A DNA stretch of 7,558 bases from positions 1-7,558 of the forward strand of contig DRKV01000443.1 in NCBI GenBank assembly GCA_011051635.1, written 5' to 3'. This DNA comes from Chloroflexota bacterium. Its GTDB lineage: Bacteria; Chloroflexota; Anaerolineae; Anaerolineales; DRKV01. This document shows positions 1 through 6,621 of this stretch, piece by piece. The notes under the pieces are model-generated. The model had not been told where the DNA came from, made no database searches, and worked only from the letters and a program-made list of their open reading frames with translations. A program made the position numbers and the translations under genes. Position 1 is the stretch's first letter, and each line of letters begins with the position of its first letter.

Positions 1-374
1 ACCGGGCCCGTCACCGACCCCCCTCCCTACAAATACGCCTTGGCCGATGCCACCTCCAACGTACCCGCCGCCAGAGCGCACGCCAACCCAAGTGTCGTAC
101 CCCTATCCGATAGTCTCTCCACAGCCGCCTTTGCCTGTGCCAACCCGGGAAGCATATCCCTGAAATCGGAATTTGCCGGTCCCCGCCCCGACACTGCCAT
201 TGGGTAGTGGACAAAATGGACAGACACGTCCCCCCTCTGCCCTGTGGACATCCTTCCTGTGGACACCGCCTCCCAGTGGGGGAGAATCGCCCCTGCCCCC
301 CTTGGGGGAAGGCCGGGAAGGGGGAAAAGCGAAGCCCCCGTTTGCCACCAGTCAAAATTTGCCACTACGTGCCA
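1..374. other. Left-edge region without a supportable gene
   Basis: This C-rich stretch precedes the thioredoxin promoter. A + strand frame is open from base 1 to a TAG at 205-207 and reads as about 68 Ala/Pro/Ser-rich residues. An overlapping - strand frame is open over 27-413. Neither shows a domain I recognise, and the two overlap, so at most one is real. The + frame could be the C-terminus of a gene starting outside the window. Positions 206-266 contain three copies of a GTGGACA-centred word. Positions 270-308 contain G/C-rich inverted repeats, including a C6-TT-G5 palindrome at 296-308. The region most likely holds intergenic or repeat-derived sequence. Confidence 0.4.
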
Positions 375-403
375 TTGAACCCTGCCCCGGAAGCGGGTAG
401 AAT
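375..403 (+). promoter_or_regulatory. Sigma-70-type promoter of the thioredoxin gene
   Basis: A -35 box TTGAAC (375-380, 4 of 6 to TTGACA) and a -10 box TAGAAT (398-403, 5 of 6 to TATAAT) are separated by an optimal 17 bases. Transcription would start near 410, leaving a leader of about 33 bases before the ATG at 443. This is seen directly in the sequence; activity is inferred. Confidence 0.65.
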
Positions 404-442
404 AGCGGGGCACAATCCCCGATGCGAGAGGAGAACAGACCT

Positions 443-769
443 ATGAGTGAAATGCCGTATGTTGGCGATGATACCTTTGTCGAAGAAGTCTTGCAGGCCG
501 ATTTGCCCGTCCTGGTGGACTTTACCGCGGTGTGGTGCGGTCCCTGCAAAATGCTGGACCCGATTGTTGCCGAGTTGAAGGATGAATGGGAGGGCAAGGC
601 CAAGGTCGTCCGCCTGGATGTGGACCACAATCCCAACGTTCCGATGCAGTACCGGGTGATGGGCGTCCCCACCCTGATGCTCTTCCACAACGGAGAGCCG
701 AAACACCGCATGACGGGCTACAAACCCAAACCGAAAGTAAGAAAGGAATTCGAACCTTTTCTGGGCTGA
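443..769 (+). CDS. trxA: Thioredoxin
   Basis: A 108-residue cytoplasmic thiol-disulfide oxidoreductase, which uses a CXXC dithiol to reduce protein disulfides and is itself recharged by thioredoxin reductase. The classic active site WCGPCK lies at residues 31-36 (Cys32 and Cys35, the same numbering as E. coli thioredoxin), and the cis-proline motif GVPT has Pro76. Buried Asp26 in VLVDF is also present, as is the late Gly (TGYKP). The length is normal for a single-domain thioredoxin with no signal peptide. The ATG at 443 is preferred over an in-frame ATG at 422 because GAGGAG (428-433) sits 9 bases before it and the homologous fold starts there. It is a single-gene unit with its own promoter and terminator, converging on metK. 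The family is certain; the paralogue name trxA is the generic choice, as other thioredoxin-family genes may exist elsewhere. Confidence 0.95.
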   Translation: MSEMPYVGDDTFVEEVLQADLPVLVDFTAVWCGPCKMLDPIVAELKDEWEGKAKVVRLDVDHNPNVPMQYRVMGVPTLMLFHNGEPKHRMTGYKPKPKVRKEFEPFLG

Positions 770-795
770 GTTGGCAGGCAGGCCCCGAAAACCAC

Positions 796-828
796 AGCGG
801 GAGACTCCCAAAGGAGTCTCCCGCTTTT
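796..828 (+). terminator. Intrinsic terminator after the thioredoxin gene
   Basis: A perfect 13-base-pair stem (796-808 with 813-825) with a CAAA loop is followed by TTTT (825-828). It lies 26 bases after the thioredoxin stop. The hairpin may also stop transcription arriving from metK on the other strand. There the U tract is displaced (GTGGTTTTC after the stem), so the reverse direction is less certain. Confidence 0.9.
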
Positions 829-872
829 CGTATAACGCGCTCTTCCCCAAAGGGGGGCGGGGGAAAACAGTC

Positions 873-2102
873 TTACGCCGCGGCTTTTGCCGCAATCCCT
901 GCCGCGTCGCGTAACACCTCGGCCTTGTCGGTGCGCTCCCAGGGCAAATCCAGGTCATCGCGCCCGAAGTGCCCGTAAGCGGCCACCTGGCGGTAGATGG
1001 GACGCCGCAGCCCCAGGTCGCGGATGATTGCGCCGGGGCGCAGGTCGAAGTGTTCGGAAATCAGGGCCGCGATGCGCTCGTCGGGGATGCTCCCCGTCCC
1101 GAAGGTCTCCACGTTGACGCTCAGGGGGCGCGCCACGCCGATGGCATACGCCACCTGGATTTCGCAGCGCTCGGCCAGCCCCGCCGCGACCACGTTCTTG
1201 GCCGCCCAGCGGGCCGCGTAGGCTGCGGAGCGGTCTACCTTTGTCGGGTCTTTGCCGCTGAAGGCTCCGCCGCCGTGCCGCCCCATCCCCCCGTAGGTGT
1301 CCACGATGATTTTCCGGCCCGTCAGGCCCGCGTCGCCCATCGGCCCGCCGATGACGAAGCGCCCCGTGGGGTTGACGTAGATTTTCAGCCGCTCGTCCAC
1401 CATCTCTTCGGGCAGCACCGGCTTGATGACGTGCTCGATGACGGCCTCGCGAATATCCTCGCTGGAGATGTCGGGGGCGTGCTGGGTGGAGATGACCACC
1501 GTATCCACGCGCTTGGGTTTGCCGTAACTGTACTCCACCGTTACCTGACTCTTGCCGTCGGGGCGCAGCCAGGCCAGCGTGCCATCCTTGCGCACCTCTG
1601 CCAGGCGGCGGGTCAACTTGTGGGCCAGGTAAATGGGCATGGGCATCAGGGTGGGGGTCTCGTTGCAGGCAAAGCCGAACATCATCCCCTGGTCGCCCGC
1701 ACCGATGGCCTCGATTTCGGCCTCGCTCATCTCGCCGGATTTGGCTTCCAGGGCTTTGTCCACGCCCTGGGCGATGTCGGGGCTTTGGCTGGCAATCGCG
1801 GAGAGCACCCCGCAAGTGTGGCCGTCGAAACCCTTCTTGGCGCGGTCGTAGCCGATATCCAGAATGACCTGCCGCGCCAGTTCGTCGAAATTGACGAAGG
1901 CTTTGGTGGTGATTTCGCCCAGCAGCATCACATAACCGGTTTTGGTGGCTACCTCGCAGGCCACCCGCGAGTAGGGGTCCTGTTCCAGGCAGGCATCCAG
2001 CACCGCATCGCTGATTTGGTCGCACATCTTGTCCGGGTGGCCTTCGGTCACCGATTCGGAAGTAAACATCAACGAGGGGGAATTCATAAACGTGGTACTC
2101 AT
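873..2102 (-). CDS. metK: S-adenosylmethionine synthase (methionine adenosyltransferase)
   Basis: A 409-residue cytoplasmic enzyme that makes S-adenosylmethionine, phosphate and diphosphate from methionine and ATP, normally as a tetramer needing Mg and K ions. Seen: the N-terminal TEGHPDK motif (residues 19-25), with the His and Asp used in ATP and metal binding; the signature GAGDQGMMFG (134-143); the flexible-loop region after GFDGHTCG; and the glycine-rich GGGAFSGKDPTKVDRS block (277-292). All three domains are present, and the length is slightly above the 384 residues of the E. coli enzyme. I start it at the ATG at 2102 because GGAGG lies 8 bases upstream. A longer in-frame version from 2162 would run through the leader terminator and is rejected. 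The gene stands alone behind a SAM-I riboswitch, so its product's cofactor should shut off its own transcription. Confidence 0.97.
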   Translation of the reverse strand: MSTTFMNSPSLMFTSESVTEGHPDKMCDQISDAVLDACLEQDPYSRVACEVATKTGYVMLLGEITTKAFVNFDELARQVILDIGYDRAKKGFDGHTCGVLSAIASQSPDIAQGVDKALEAKSGEMSEAEIEAIGAGDQGMMFGFACNETPTLMPMPIYLAHKLTRRLAEVRKDGTLAWLRPDGKSQVTVEYSYGKPKRVDTVVISTQHAPDISSEDIREAVIEHVIKPVLPEEMVDERLKIYVNPTGRFVIGGPMGDAGLTGRKIIVDTYGGMGRHGGGAFSGKDPTKVDRSAAYAARWAAKNVVAAGLAERCEIQVAYAIGVARPLSVNVETFGTGSIPDERIAALISEHFDLRPGAIIRDLGLRRPIYRQVAAYGHFGRDDLDLPWERTDKAEVLRDAAGIAAKAAA

Positions 2103-2110
2103 TTCAAGCG

Positions 2111-2115
2111 CCTCC
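2111..2115 (-). promoter_or_regulatory. Ribosome binding site deciding the metK start
   Basis: On the - strand GGAGG lies 8 bases before the ATG at 2102. It sits just beyond the leader terminator U tract, so only read-through transcripts carry it. This supports the 2102 start over in-frame codons at 2162 and 2087. Confidence 0.8.
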
Positions 2116-2119
2116 AGAT

Positions 2120-2151
2120 AAAAAAATGCCCCTTCCGGTTCAGAAAGGGCA
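2120..2151 (-). terminator. Regulated intrinsic terminator of the metK leader
   Basis: On the - strand the arms complementary to 2142-2151 and 2127-2136 form a stem of about 10 pairs (two G-U) with a 5-base loop. It is followed directly by seven U (2120-2126). The 5' arm, complementary to 2143-2151, is also complementary to the 3' flank of the aptamer P1 stem (2174-2182): 9 consecutive pairs, one of them G-U. P1 formation on SAM binding therefore frees the terminator. Without SAM the antiterminator can form. The logic is inferred from complementarity and the known S-box mechanism. Confidence 0.9.
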
Positions 2152-2177
2152 ATGGCACGCAAACAGGCACGGCTGCC

Positions 2178-2285
<108 letters not shown>

Positions 2286-2315
2286 CCGTTAGGGGCGTAT
2301 TCGGTTGACGGCGGC

Positions 2316-2344
2316 ATGATACCACGCCGGGCATCAGGTGTCAA
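2316..2344 (-). promoter_or_regulatory. Sigma-70-type promoter of the metK leader
   Basis: On the - strand a perfect -35 TTGACA (2339-2344) and a -10 TATCAT (2316-2321, 5 of 6) are separated by 17 bases. The expected start is near 2309, giving a leader of about 207 nt that contains the whole SAM-I aptamer, the terminator and the ribosome binding site. Confidence 0.8.
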
Positions 2345-2449
2345 ATTCGGGATTCTTTCCGGGAAGCGCTCGAAGAACGCGGATTGCGCCGGTGCCCGCT
2401 GATTTACGCAGGAAAGCGCAGGATTGTGCTGCCCCCTCTGTCATGCAGG

Positions 2450-2549
2450 AAGTCCGCTCGGCGGACTTGAGGGAAGATGGCAGTTGAAACTGCACCAACA
2501 TCTGCGAAGCCGCCCTTCGGCGTAGGACAACTGCTCGCAGTTGTCCTAC
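2450..2549. repeat. Array of four palindromes (composite intergenic repeat)
   Basis: Four hairpin-forming inverted repeats lie within 100 bases: 2450-2468 (8-bp arms, AAGTCCGC, 3-base loop), 2480-2493 (5-bp arms, GCAGT, TGAA loop), 2505-2521 (alternative 4-5 bp hairpins around GCCGCCCTTCGGC), and 2522-2549 (perfect 13-bp arms, GTAGGACAACTGC, with two unpaired bases between). None has a U tract on either strand, so they are not ordinary terminators. They lie between the divergent metK and GRAM-protein promoters, in a gap with no gene. The pattern suggests a dispersed palindromic element or a structured RNA of unknown role. Just before it, 2345-2449 shows nothing I can name. Confidence 0.6.
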
Positions 2550-2553
2550 AGCG

Positions 2554-2583
2554 CGGCATCCCCGCAAGAGGGCCAGTCGCCGG
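2554..2583. repeat. Dispersed repeat motif, copy 1
   Basis: A 30-base motif starting CGGCATCCCCGCAAGAGG and ending TCGCCGG. It matches 6622-6650 except for three or four positions, including one length difference. The ends (CGGC and GCCG) can pair, and the core CCCC-GCAA-GAGG can form a short imperfect hairpin. It abuts the palindrome array on its right side. Confidence 0.6.
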
Positions 2584-2633
2584 GGCCGAAGTGCATCTAC
2601 GGGATTTGCCCGCACCCGTTCCGTCTGTCCTTC

Positions 2634-2662
2634 TTGCGGCGCGTTGGGAACAGGCGTATACT
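2634..2662 (+). promoter_or_regulatory. Possible promoter of the GRAM-domain gene
   Basis: A -10 box TATACT (2657-2662, 5 of 6) lies 17 bases after TTGCGG (2634-2639, only 3 of 6 to TTGACA). The predicted start near 2669 leaves a leader of about 100 bases. The -35 is weak, so this is tentative. Confidence 0.4.
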
Positions 2663-2769
2663 TGCCGCATTCCGTAGCGCATCCTCCGGGACATCCGCTC
2701 ATACCGGCGCGTATCGGGGGTATCTGCGCTTCCAACTCCCAACCCTGTTACCGTGGATGGAGGCTCTCT

Positions 2770-3210
2770 ATGGCTCAAAAACTCGTTTTGCAATCTGGCG
2801 AACAACTGCTCTTCCGTGTCCCCGTTTCGCTGGTCACCGGACGATTGGCGACCCGCACCGGCACTTGTTATGTGACCAACCGGCGTATCGCGGTCATCTC
2901 AGAATCGCTTGCGGCGGGAGTGTCGGCGGCGGTTTCCATCATCTCCCGCGCTATTTTGCGTAAAGCAAATGCCCTGGGGACGCAAAAGCAGGAAGTCTCT
3001 CTGAAGATGCTGGGGCGTATCTCGCTGGGCAAATACGGCGTGGGGCGCACGGTAGATATCCCCCTGGGAGACGGCTCGCAGGTACGGATGGTGCTGAACG
3101 GCAAGCAGACGCAGCGCTTTTTAGAGGCTCTGGATGGCGCCCTGGCGGGGCTGGGTCTGGAGCGCGTCGCGGAGGGCGAAGACGCCTGGCGCGTGCGCCC
3201 CAGGGTATGA
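2770..3210 (+). CDS. Small GRAM/PH-like domain protein
   Basis: A 146-residue protein with no signal peptide or membrane helix, so probably cytoplasmic or peripherally membrane-associated. Residues 9-44 (GEQLLF through GTCYVTNRRIAVIS) have the strand pattern of GRAM and bacterial PH domains, in which a Y-[LV]-T-N-R-R strand is typical. Residues 76-110 continue as beta strands with a DGSQVRMVLNG turn. Residues 111-128 form an amphipathic helix (QTQRFLEALDGALAG), as the C-terminal helix of that fold does. The ATG at 2770 has GGAGG (2759-2763) 6 bases upstream; the frame is open further upstream but without such a site. The gene stands alone between a palindrome array and a terminator. Such domains often bind lipids or proteins, but no ligand can be read here. 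The fold call is from pattern memory, not an alignment. Confidence 0.8.
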   Translation: MAQKLVLQSGEQLLFRVPVSLVTGRLATRTGTCYVTNRRIAVISESLAAGVSAAVSIISRAILRKANALGTQKQEVSLKMLGRISLGKYGVGRTVDIPLGDGSQVRMVLNGKQTQRFLEALDGALAGLGLERVAEGEDAWRVRPRV

Positions 3211-3254
3211 GATGGGCTAAATCGGAGTGCCCAGTCTCCCATCGTCCAGTGCGC

Positions 3255-3288
3255 AGCCCCTCCCCTGCCAGCGGGGGAGAGGCTTTTT
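3255..3288 (+). terminator. Intrinsic terminator after the GRAM-domain gene
   Basis: A 13-pair stem (3255-3267 with 3272-3284), with one C-A mismatch and one G-U pair, has a short CCAG loop and is followed by TTTTT (3284-3288). It lies 44 bases after the stop at 3210. Read the other way it lacks a U tract, so it should not efficiently end the converging operon. Confidence 0.85.
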
Positions 3289-3302
3289 CGGGCCAGGGCC
3301 AC

Positions 3303-4451
3303 CTATGGAGCAAACTGGTGACGCGGTTGGATGGCAGGGGCAAAACTGGATGTATCGGTCGCCCAGCCGCGAGCCCGCGCTTCGGCGCGCAATTGCAGGA
3401 AAGCGGGCTTGTCCTGCCCCGCGCCCTCCCAGGTGCGGAGGCCAAGTGTGCGCAAGTATTCGCCGAAAGCCTTGTTCCGCAGCCCGTAGTAATGTTGCAA
3501 TTCCTTGACGGATGCGGGCGGCAAGTCGGTCAGCCAGACGAAAGTCACCAGGGGGATATTCTCTGCGTGAGCGTCCCAGGCTTGAAAGACTTCCCAGATG
3601 AATGCGGCTTGCTGTTCTGGAGAACTGCTGCATGTCTCGCTGGAGGGGTAGCCGACCTCCGGCAGGTAGAGAGGTTTGTCGCCTGCCAAATCCAGCATGC
3701 TGGCAAAATCGGCGCCAACGGTTTCCGGCGGGCGGACGGTGAAATCCTGGTTGAGGGGGTAATAAGTCAATAAGACCGCGTCACTGGCCTCCCAAAGCAG
3801 GGCGGCCAGGTGGCGCTGCCGGCTTGCGCCGTCATATGTCATTTTGACCCCTATCGGTAAGCCGGGCCATAAGGAGCGAGCGTGGGCAGCGCTTTTTTCA
3901 AAGAAGTCCGCATACTCGGCCCAGGCGGTTTCATCCGCCCCCAGCACACCGTCCACCTCGTTGCCGATGGAAAGGGCGACCAGATTCAGGTTGGATGTCT
4001 GGCTGGCTACGTAATCCAGGAGAGATTTAAAGCGGGCAATCACCTGAGGGTCGTCAAAGGGCAGGGGGCGCAAGTCCTCGGTACGGCGGTCTGCGGTGGT
4101 GTCCAGCACGCTGATGGTCAGCATGAGCCGCAAACCTTGTTCTGGATAGTAAATGTTGGCGATTTGCAGCCAGTTGGGGGCGGGAGCGAATTCTCCGGGA
4201 GCGGTTTCAATGTCGTCCCAGTACACACTAAGCGAGACCGCCTGCGCTCCCGCCGATTTGGCCTGCGCGATGGCGGCATCGTAATCGTCTTTTTCGGGGG
4301 TGGTGATGTCAATGCCAAGGATACGCGCCCCGGCGGGGAGCGTGTTCCCCTCCGGGATGGGGGTATACGCCGGGGCTTTGGGAGCGCTCTCGCCGCAAGC
4401 CAGCGTTGCAATCGCAAGCACAAGGAGGGGGAAAAGCAGGCGGCGATTCAT
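3303..4451 (-). CDS. Lipoprotein with a clan GH-A-like glycoside hydrolase (TIM-barrel) domain
   Basis: A 382-residue predicted lipoprotein. Residues 1-18 are a basic then hydrophobic signal peptide ending ATLAC, which fits the lipoprotein pattern with Cys19 as the lipidated residue. A short Pro-rich linker follows to about residue 40. From ARILGIDI onward the sequence reads as a TIM barrel: VSLSVYWDDIE (72-82), LRLMLTISV, then VALSIGNEVDG (158-168) with Asn164-Glu165, the acid/base position of clan GH-A after strand 4, and LYLPEVGYPSS (261-271) with Glu265 at the strand-7 nucleophile position, then VTFVWLTDLP (302-311). Both catalytic glutamates are present, so an active retaining glycosidase is plausible; the substrate is unknown. 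The GH53, GH39 and GH42 families are the nearest in style. Its ATG overlaps the upstream stop by 4 bases (ATGA), with AAAGGGGAG just upstream, implying coupled translation. Confidence 0.8.
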   Translation of the reverse strand: MNRRLLFPLLVLAIATLACGESAPKAPAYTPIPEGNTLPAGARILGIDITTPEKDDYDAAIAQAKSAGAQAVSLSVYWDDIETAPGEFAPAPNWLQIANIYYPEQGLRLMLTISVLDTTADRRTEDLRPLPFDDPQVIARFKSLLDYVASQTSNLNLVALSIGNEVDGVLGADETAWAEYADFFEKSAAHARSLWPGLPIGVKMTYDGASRQRHLAALLWEASDAVLLTYYPLNQDFTVRPPETVGADFASMLDLAGDKPLYLPEVGYPSSETCSSSPEQQAAFIWEVFQAWDAHAENIPLVTFVWLTDLPPASVKELQHYYGLRNKAFGEYLRTLGLRTWEGAGQDKPAFLQLRAEARARGWATDTSSFAPAIQPRHQFAP

Positions 4452-5503
4452 GCTTCTCCCCTTTGAGCAATTGCCGGGGCATCTTCTCCCTGCTTCCACG
4501 AGACTTTCCGTACCGCCCAGACTGCGCTTGTCACGCCGAACAAGCCGCCCAACAACCATCCGATGGTGACGAGCATCACCACTGAGTTGCCCAGCAGCCA
4601 TTTTGCCAGCGGCAGAGCGGGCACGAAAACCGCTCCAATCCCTAGCAGTGCTTTCGGAGTCGGGAAAGACGGCAGGCGCTCAACTTTGGGAGTGGGCATC
4701 CCTCGGCTGATGCGCAAGGAGCGCGCCAGTAAAGCGATGACCAGGGCGTAAAAGCCCAGGATAATAGCCTGCCCCGGCCAAAAAGCCGGGATACGCTCCG
4801 GGTAGATACCAAACCCCAGGAAGATGTATAACCCTCCAAGCCAGAGTGCCATTATGGCTAAGCCCTGCTTTTCGGGCAGCAAATCTTTCAGGGTGTATCT
4901 TGTCCCGTGAGTGACGCGCATCCACAATGCCGTGAGCAGGGTCAGCACTGAGACGGTGCCTAGCCCGGAGAGCAGAGAAATCCCCGGGTCGGGGGAGTTG
5001 ATAGACTGGAAAACGGCCCCGAAGAGCGCAATCGCCAGCCAGCCTTTCGATGAACCATAAAAGCGACGCAGGCGTAAGGGGAAGGCCGTCAGGACGTCGC
5101 GTGACTCCGTCAACAGGCCTTCTGCAAGGGCAACGGGGGTGATGAATGAGAGCCAGGTATGCCACCAGAACACCAACACAGAAATCTCCACCACGGCGAC
5201 ATTGCCCAGGGTAATTATCGCCCCCCAGTCAGGCTGCCAGAGCATCTTGGTCATGTAGGCTTCGTACAGACCCAAAAGCAAGCCGGCGAAAATTAGCGAG
5301 GAGAGACGCGGGCGGCCCCCGAAACGGTAAATCAGCGTCAGGAGTACCAACACATGTAGCCCGTAGAGCGGCACGACGACGAAAATTCCCCAAGTGTGAA
5401 AGAAGGGGAACATATCCGAGCCGGCGAAGACTTCCGCAAAAAAAGTGCTGTATGCGGCCAGTGTCAGCCAGAAGAGTAATTTGTGCGTGCGGGGAGGAGA
5501 CAA
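4448..5503 (-). CDS. Polytopic membrane protein, unknown family (operon gene 2)
   Basis: A 351-residue integral membrane protein with about ten hydrophobic segments (roughly 9-28, 35-58, 66-86, 95-125, 154-168, 175-195, 213-233, 243-262, 285-302, 308-330) and a charged C-terminal tail. I do not recognise the family. The start is TTG at 5503. AAAGGA (5513-5518) lies 9 bases before it and overlaps the end of the upstream gene, and the first helix begins right after it, so the internal ATG at residue 31 would cut off that helix. The N-terminal half resembles the upstream gene product: an FF-x-E-x-F helix (Glu24), an LTLIYRF loop, then GLLLGLYEAY (Glu81), and a WWHTW segment (His115). That suggests tandem paralogues. 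A 6-base gap precedes it and a 4-base overlap follows it. Confidence 0.85.
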   Translation of the reverse strand: MSPPRTHKLLFWLTLAAYSTFFAEVFAGSDMFPFFHTWGIFVVVPLYGLHVLVLLTLIYRFGGRPRLSSLIFAGLLLGLYEAYMTKMLWQPDWGAIITLGNVAVVEISVLVFWWHTWLSFITPVALAEGLLTESRDVLTAFPLRLRRFYGSSKGWLAIALFGAVFQSINSPDPGISLLSGLGTVSVLTLLTALWMRVTHGTRYTLKDLLPEKQGLAIMALWLGGLYIFLGFGIYPERIPAFWPGQAIILGFYALVIALLARSLRISRGMPTPKVERLPSFPTPKALLGIGAVFVPALPLAKWLLGNSVVMLVTIGWLLGGLFGVTSAVWAVRKVSWKQGEDAPAIAQRGEA

Positions 5504-5509
5504 AGAAGT

Positions 5510-6454
5510 TTATCCTTTCGTGTGTGGAGAGCGACCAATTCGCCAGAGCGCCCACCCGAAAAGTCCAATCCCCAGTGGAACGGTGAGCAAATAGCCGATG
5601 ATGTTGCTGGGAACCTGCCAGCCCGTGGCTGTCCACAAGGCGTATTCCAGCGCCGCAGTCAGCGGGAAGGCCAGCCATGCCAACATGTTGACGGGACGCG
5701 GGCGGCCTGCCAGTTCCTCCAGCAGGTCGGGCGTCCCTGCGGCTGTGCGACGGGCGTGGCGGCGCAATGCCCACCAGCAAATGCCCAGCAAGAGGGGCAG
5801 CAACAACACGGAGATGGGGACGGTAAACGCCGCTCCCCCCAGGAACAGACCGAGGAAAAGCACCCCGCCTCCCCACATTTCACCGCGGCTGGGAGAGAAG
5901 GCGGCCAGCCCGGCCTTCCCGTTCAGCCAGTAAGCCGTCAACAGCAATCCCACAGTGAGCAAACTGAAGCCGACGAACCGCATCGGGCGCAGGGGCATGA
6001 CCGCGGCAGGCCAGACCGCCCAGAAGCCCCACACCAGCCCGCTCAAGACGGCAGTCCGCAAGTTGAGGGCAAAACTTCCTGCGCGCAGCCATTTTTGGAC
6101 GAGGTACCAGCCGAAAAGCAGGTCAATAGGCATGTGCCATGCCAAACCGGTGAAACTGAGCGACCAGGGCAGGTTCTCGTAAGCGGTTGCCACGATGCCG
6201 CCCTCCAGCATCCAGCCGTAGGCCGCGCCCACAATCAACAGGGCTGCAAGGTTGTTGACCCGATAGCGGCGGATAAGCGTCAGGACGAGAAAGGCCGCCA
6301 GAGTGTACACTCCCCACAAAACCAACAAATCGCCCGGTGCAGGAGACGGTGTGCCGGGGTCGTTGGTTTGCCCGTAAAAAGCAAATTCGGAGTAAAAGGT
6401 GAGGATGTAGCCGTTGACGAGCGCCAGAGACAAGTTGTGGAGAAAGTTTTTCAC
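5510..6454 (-). CDS. Polytopic membrane protein, unknown family (operon gene 1)
   Basis: A 314-residue integral membrane protein with about nine or ten hydrophobic segments (about 8-28, 42-61, 68-90, 100-122, 134-154, 158-177, 196-230, 257-276, 283-304) and a basic loop near 231-255 (RRHARRTAAG, then GRPRPVN). No known family is recognised. The start is GTG at 6454, with AAAGG (6463-6467) 8 bases upstream. Intramembrane charged residues stand out: FYSEF (Glu23), GWMLEGG (Glu84), and AWHMPID (His107, Asp110). The Glu, Glu and His positions seem to be kept in the next gene product. It heads a three-gene unit and is 6 bases from the next gene. An enzyme or transporter acting on a lipid or glycan would fit the secreted hydrolase-like partner, but that is inference. 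Confidence 0.85.
   Translation of the reverse strand: MKNFLHNLSLALVNGYILTFYSEFAFYGQTNDPGTPSPAPGDLLVLWGVYTLAAFLVLTLIRRYRVNNLAALLIVGAAYGWMLEGGIVATAYENLPWSLSFTGLAWHMPIDLLFGWYLVQKWLRAGSFALNLRTAVLSGLVWGFWAVWPAAVMPLRPMRFVGFSLLTVGLLLTAYWLNGKAGLAAFSPSRGEMWGGGVLFLGLFLGGAAFTVPISVLLLPLLLGICWWALRRHARRTAAGTPDLLEELAGRPRPVNMLAWLAFPLTAALEYALWTATGWQVPSNIIGYLLTVPLGIGLFGWALWRIGRSPHTKG
5513..5518 (-). promoter_or_regulatory. Ribosome binding site for the TTG-started membrane gene
   Basis: On the - strand AAAGGA lies 9 bases before the TTG at 5503, and its last bases adjoin the TAA of the upstream gene (5510-5512). It decides the non-ATG start and implies translation linked to the upstream gene. Confidence 0.6.
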
Positions 6455-6502
6455 ACGAGAGACCTTTGGAGGGCGGTTGCGGGATGGATGCCGCAGGGTT
6501 TA

Positions 6503-6508
6503 ATTGTA
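6503..6508 (-). promoter_or_regulatory. Possible -10 box for the three-gene operon
   Basis: On the - strand TACAAT (5 of 6 to TATAAT) would place a start near 6496, about 40 bases before the GTG at 6454. I see no good -35 at 16-18 bases, so the call is weak. Confidence 0.3.
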
Positions 6509-6621
6509 CACGACTTTGTACCGGGCTGAGCCTGTCCATTTCTTCGCCATCCGAACCCCTCGTGGATTGCCCCCCTGTGCTTTGGATAGCGGCACCCCGA
6601 TACCGGTTTCCCTTTTTCGCC

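Noticed and set aside
365..958. - strand open frame (197 codons) across the thioredoxin gene
   Set aside because: It is antisense to a thioredoxin with complete active-site motifs and crosses two terminator arms.
2103..2162. N-terminal 20-residue extension of MetK from a start at 2162
   Set aside because: These codons overlap the leader terminator and its U tract. The ATG at 2102 has a strong GGAGG site and fits the usual start of the family.
2450..2583. CRISPR array
   Set aside because: The repeats are single palindromes of different sequences, with no regular repeat-spacer pattern and no cas gene.
3207..3773. + strand open frame (188 codons) after the GRAM gene
   Set aside because: It runs through the intrinsic terminator and the antisense of the lipoprotein gene, with no domain seen.
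4452..4601. 50-codon N-terminal extension of the lipoprotein gene
   Set aside because: It would bury the signal peptide and lipobox and overlap the preceding gene by about 150 bases. The ATG at 4451 has a ribosome site and an ATGA overlap.
5483..6529. + strand open frame (348 codons) opposite operon gene 1
   Set aside because: It is Gln/Arg/Pro-rich low-complexity translation, antisense to a clearly hydrophobic membrane protein with start, ribosome site and operon spacing.
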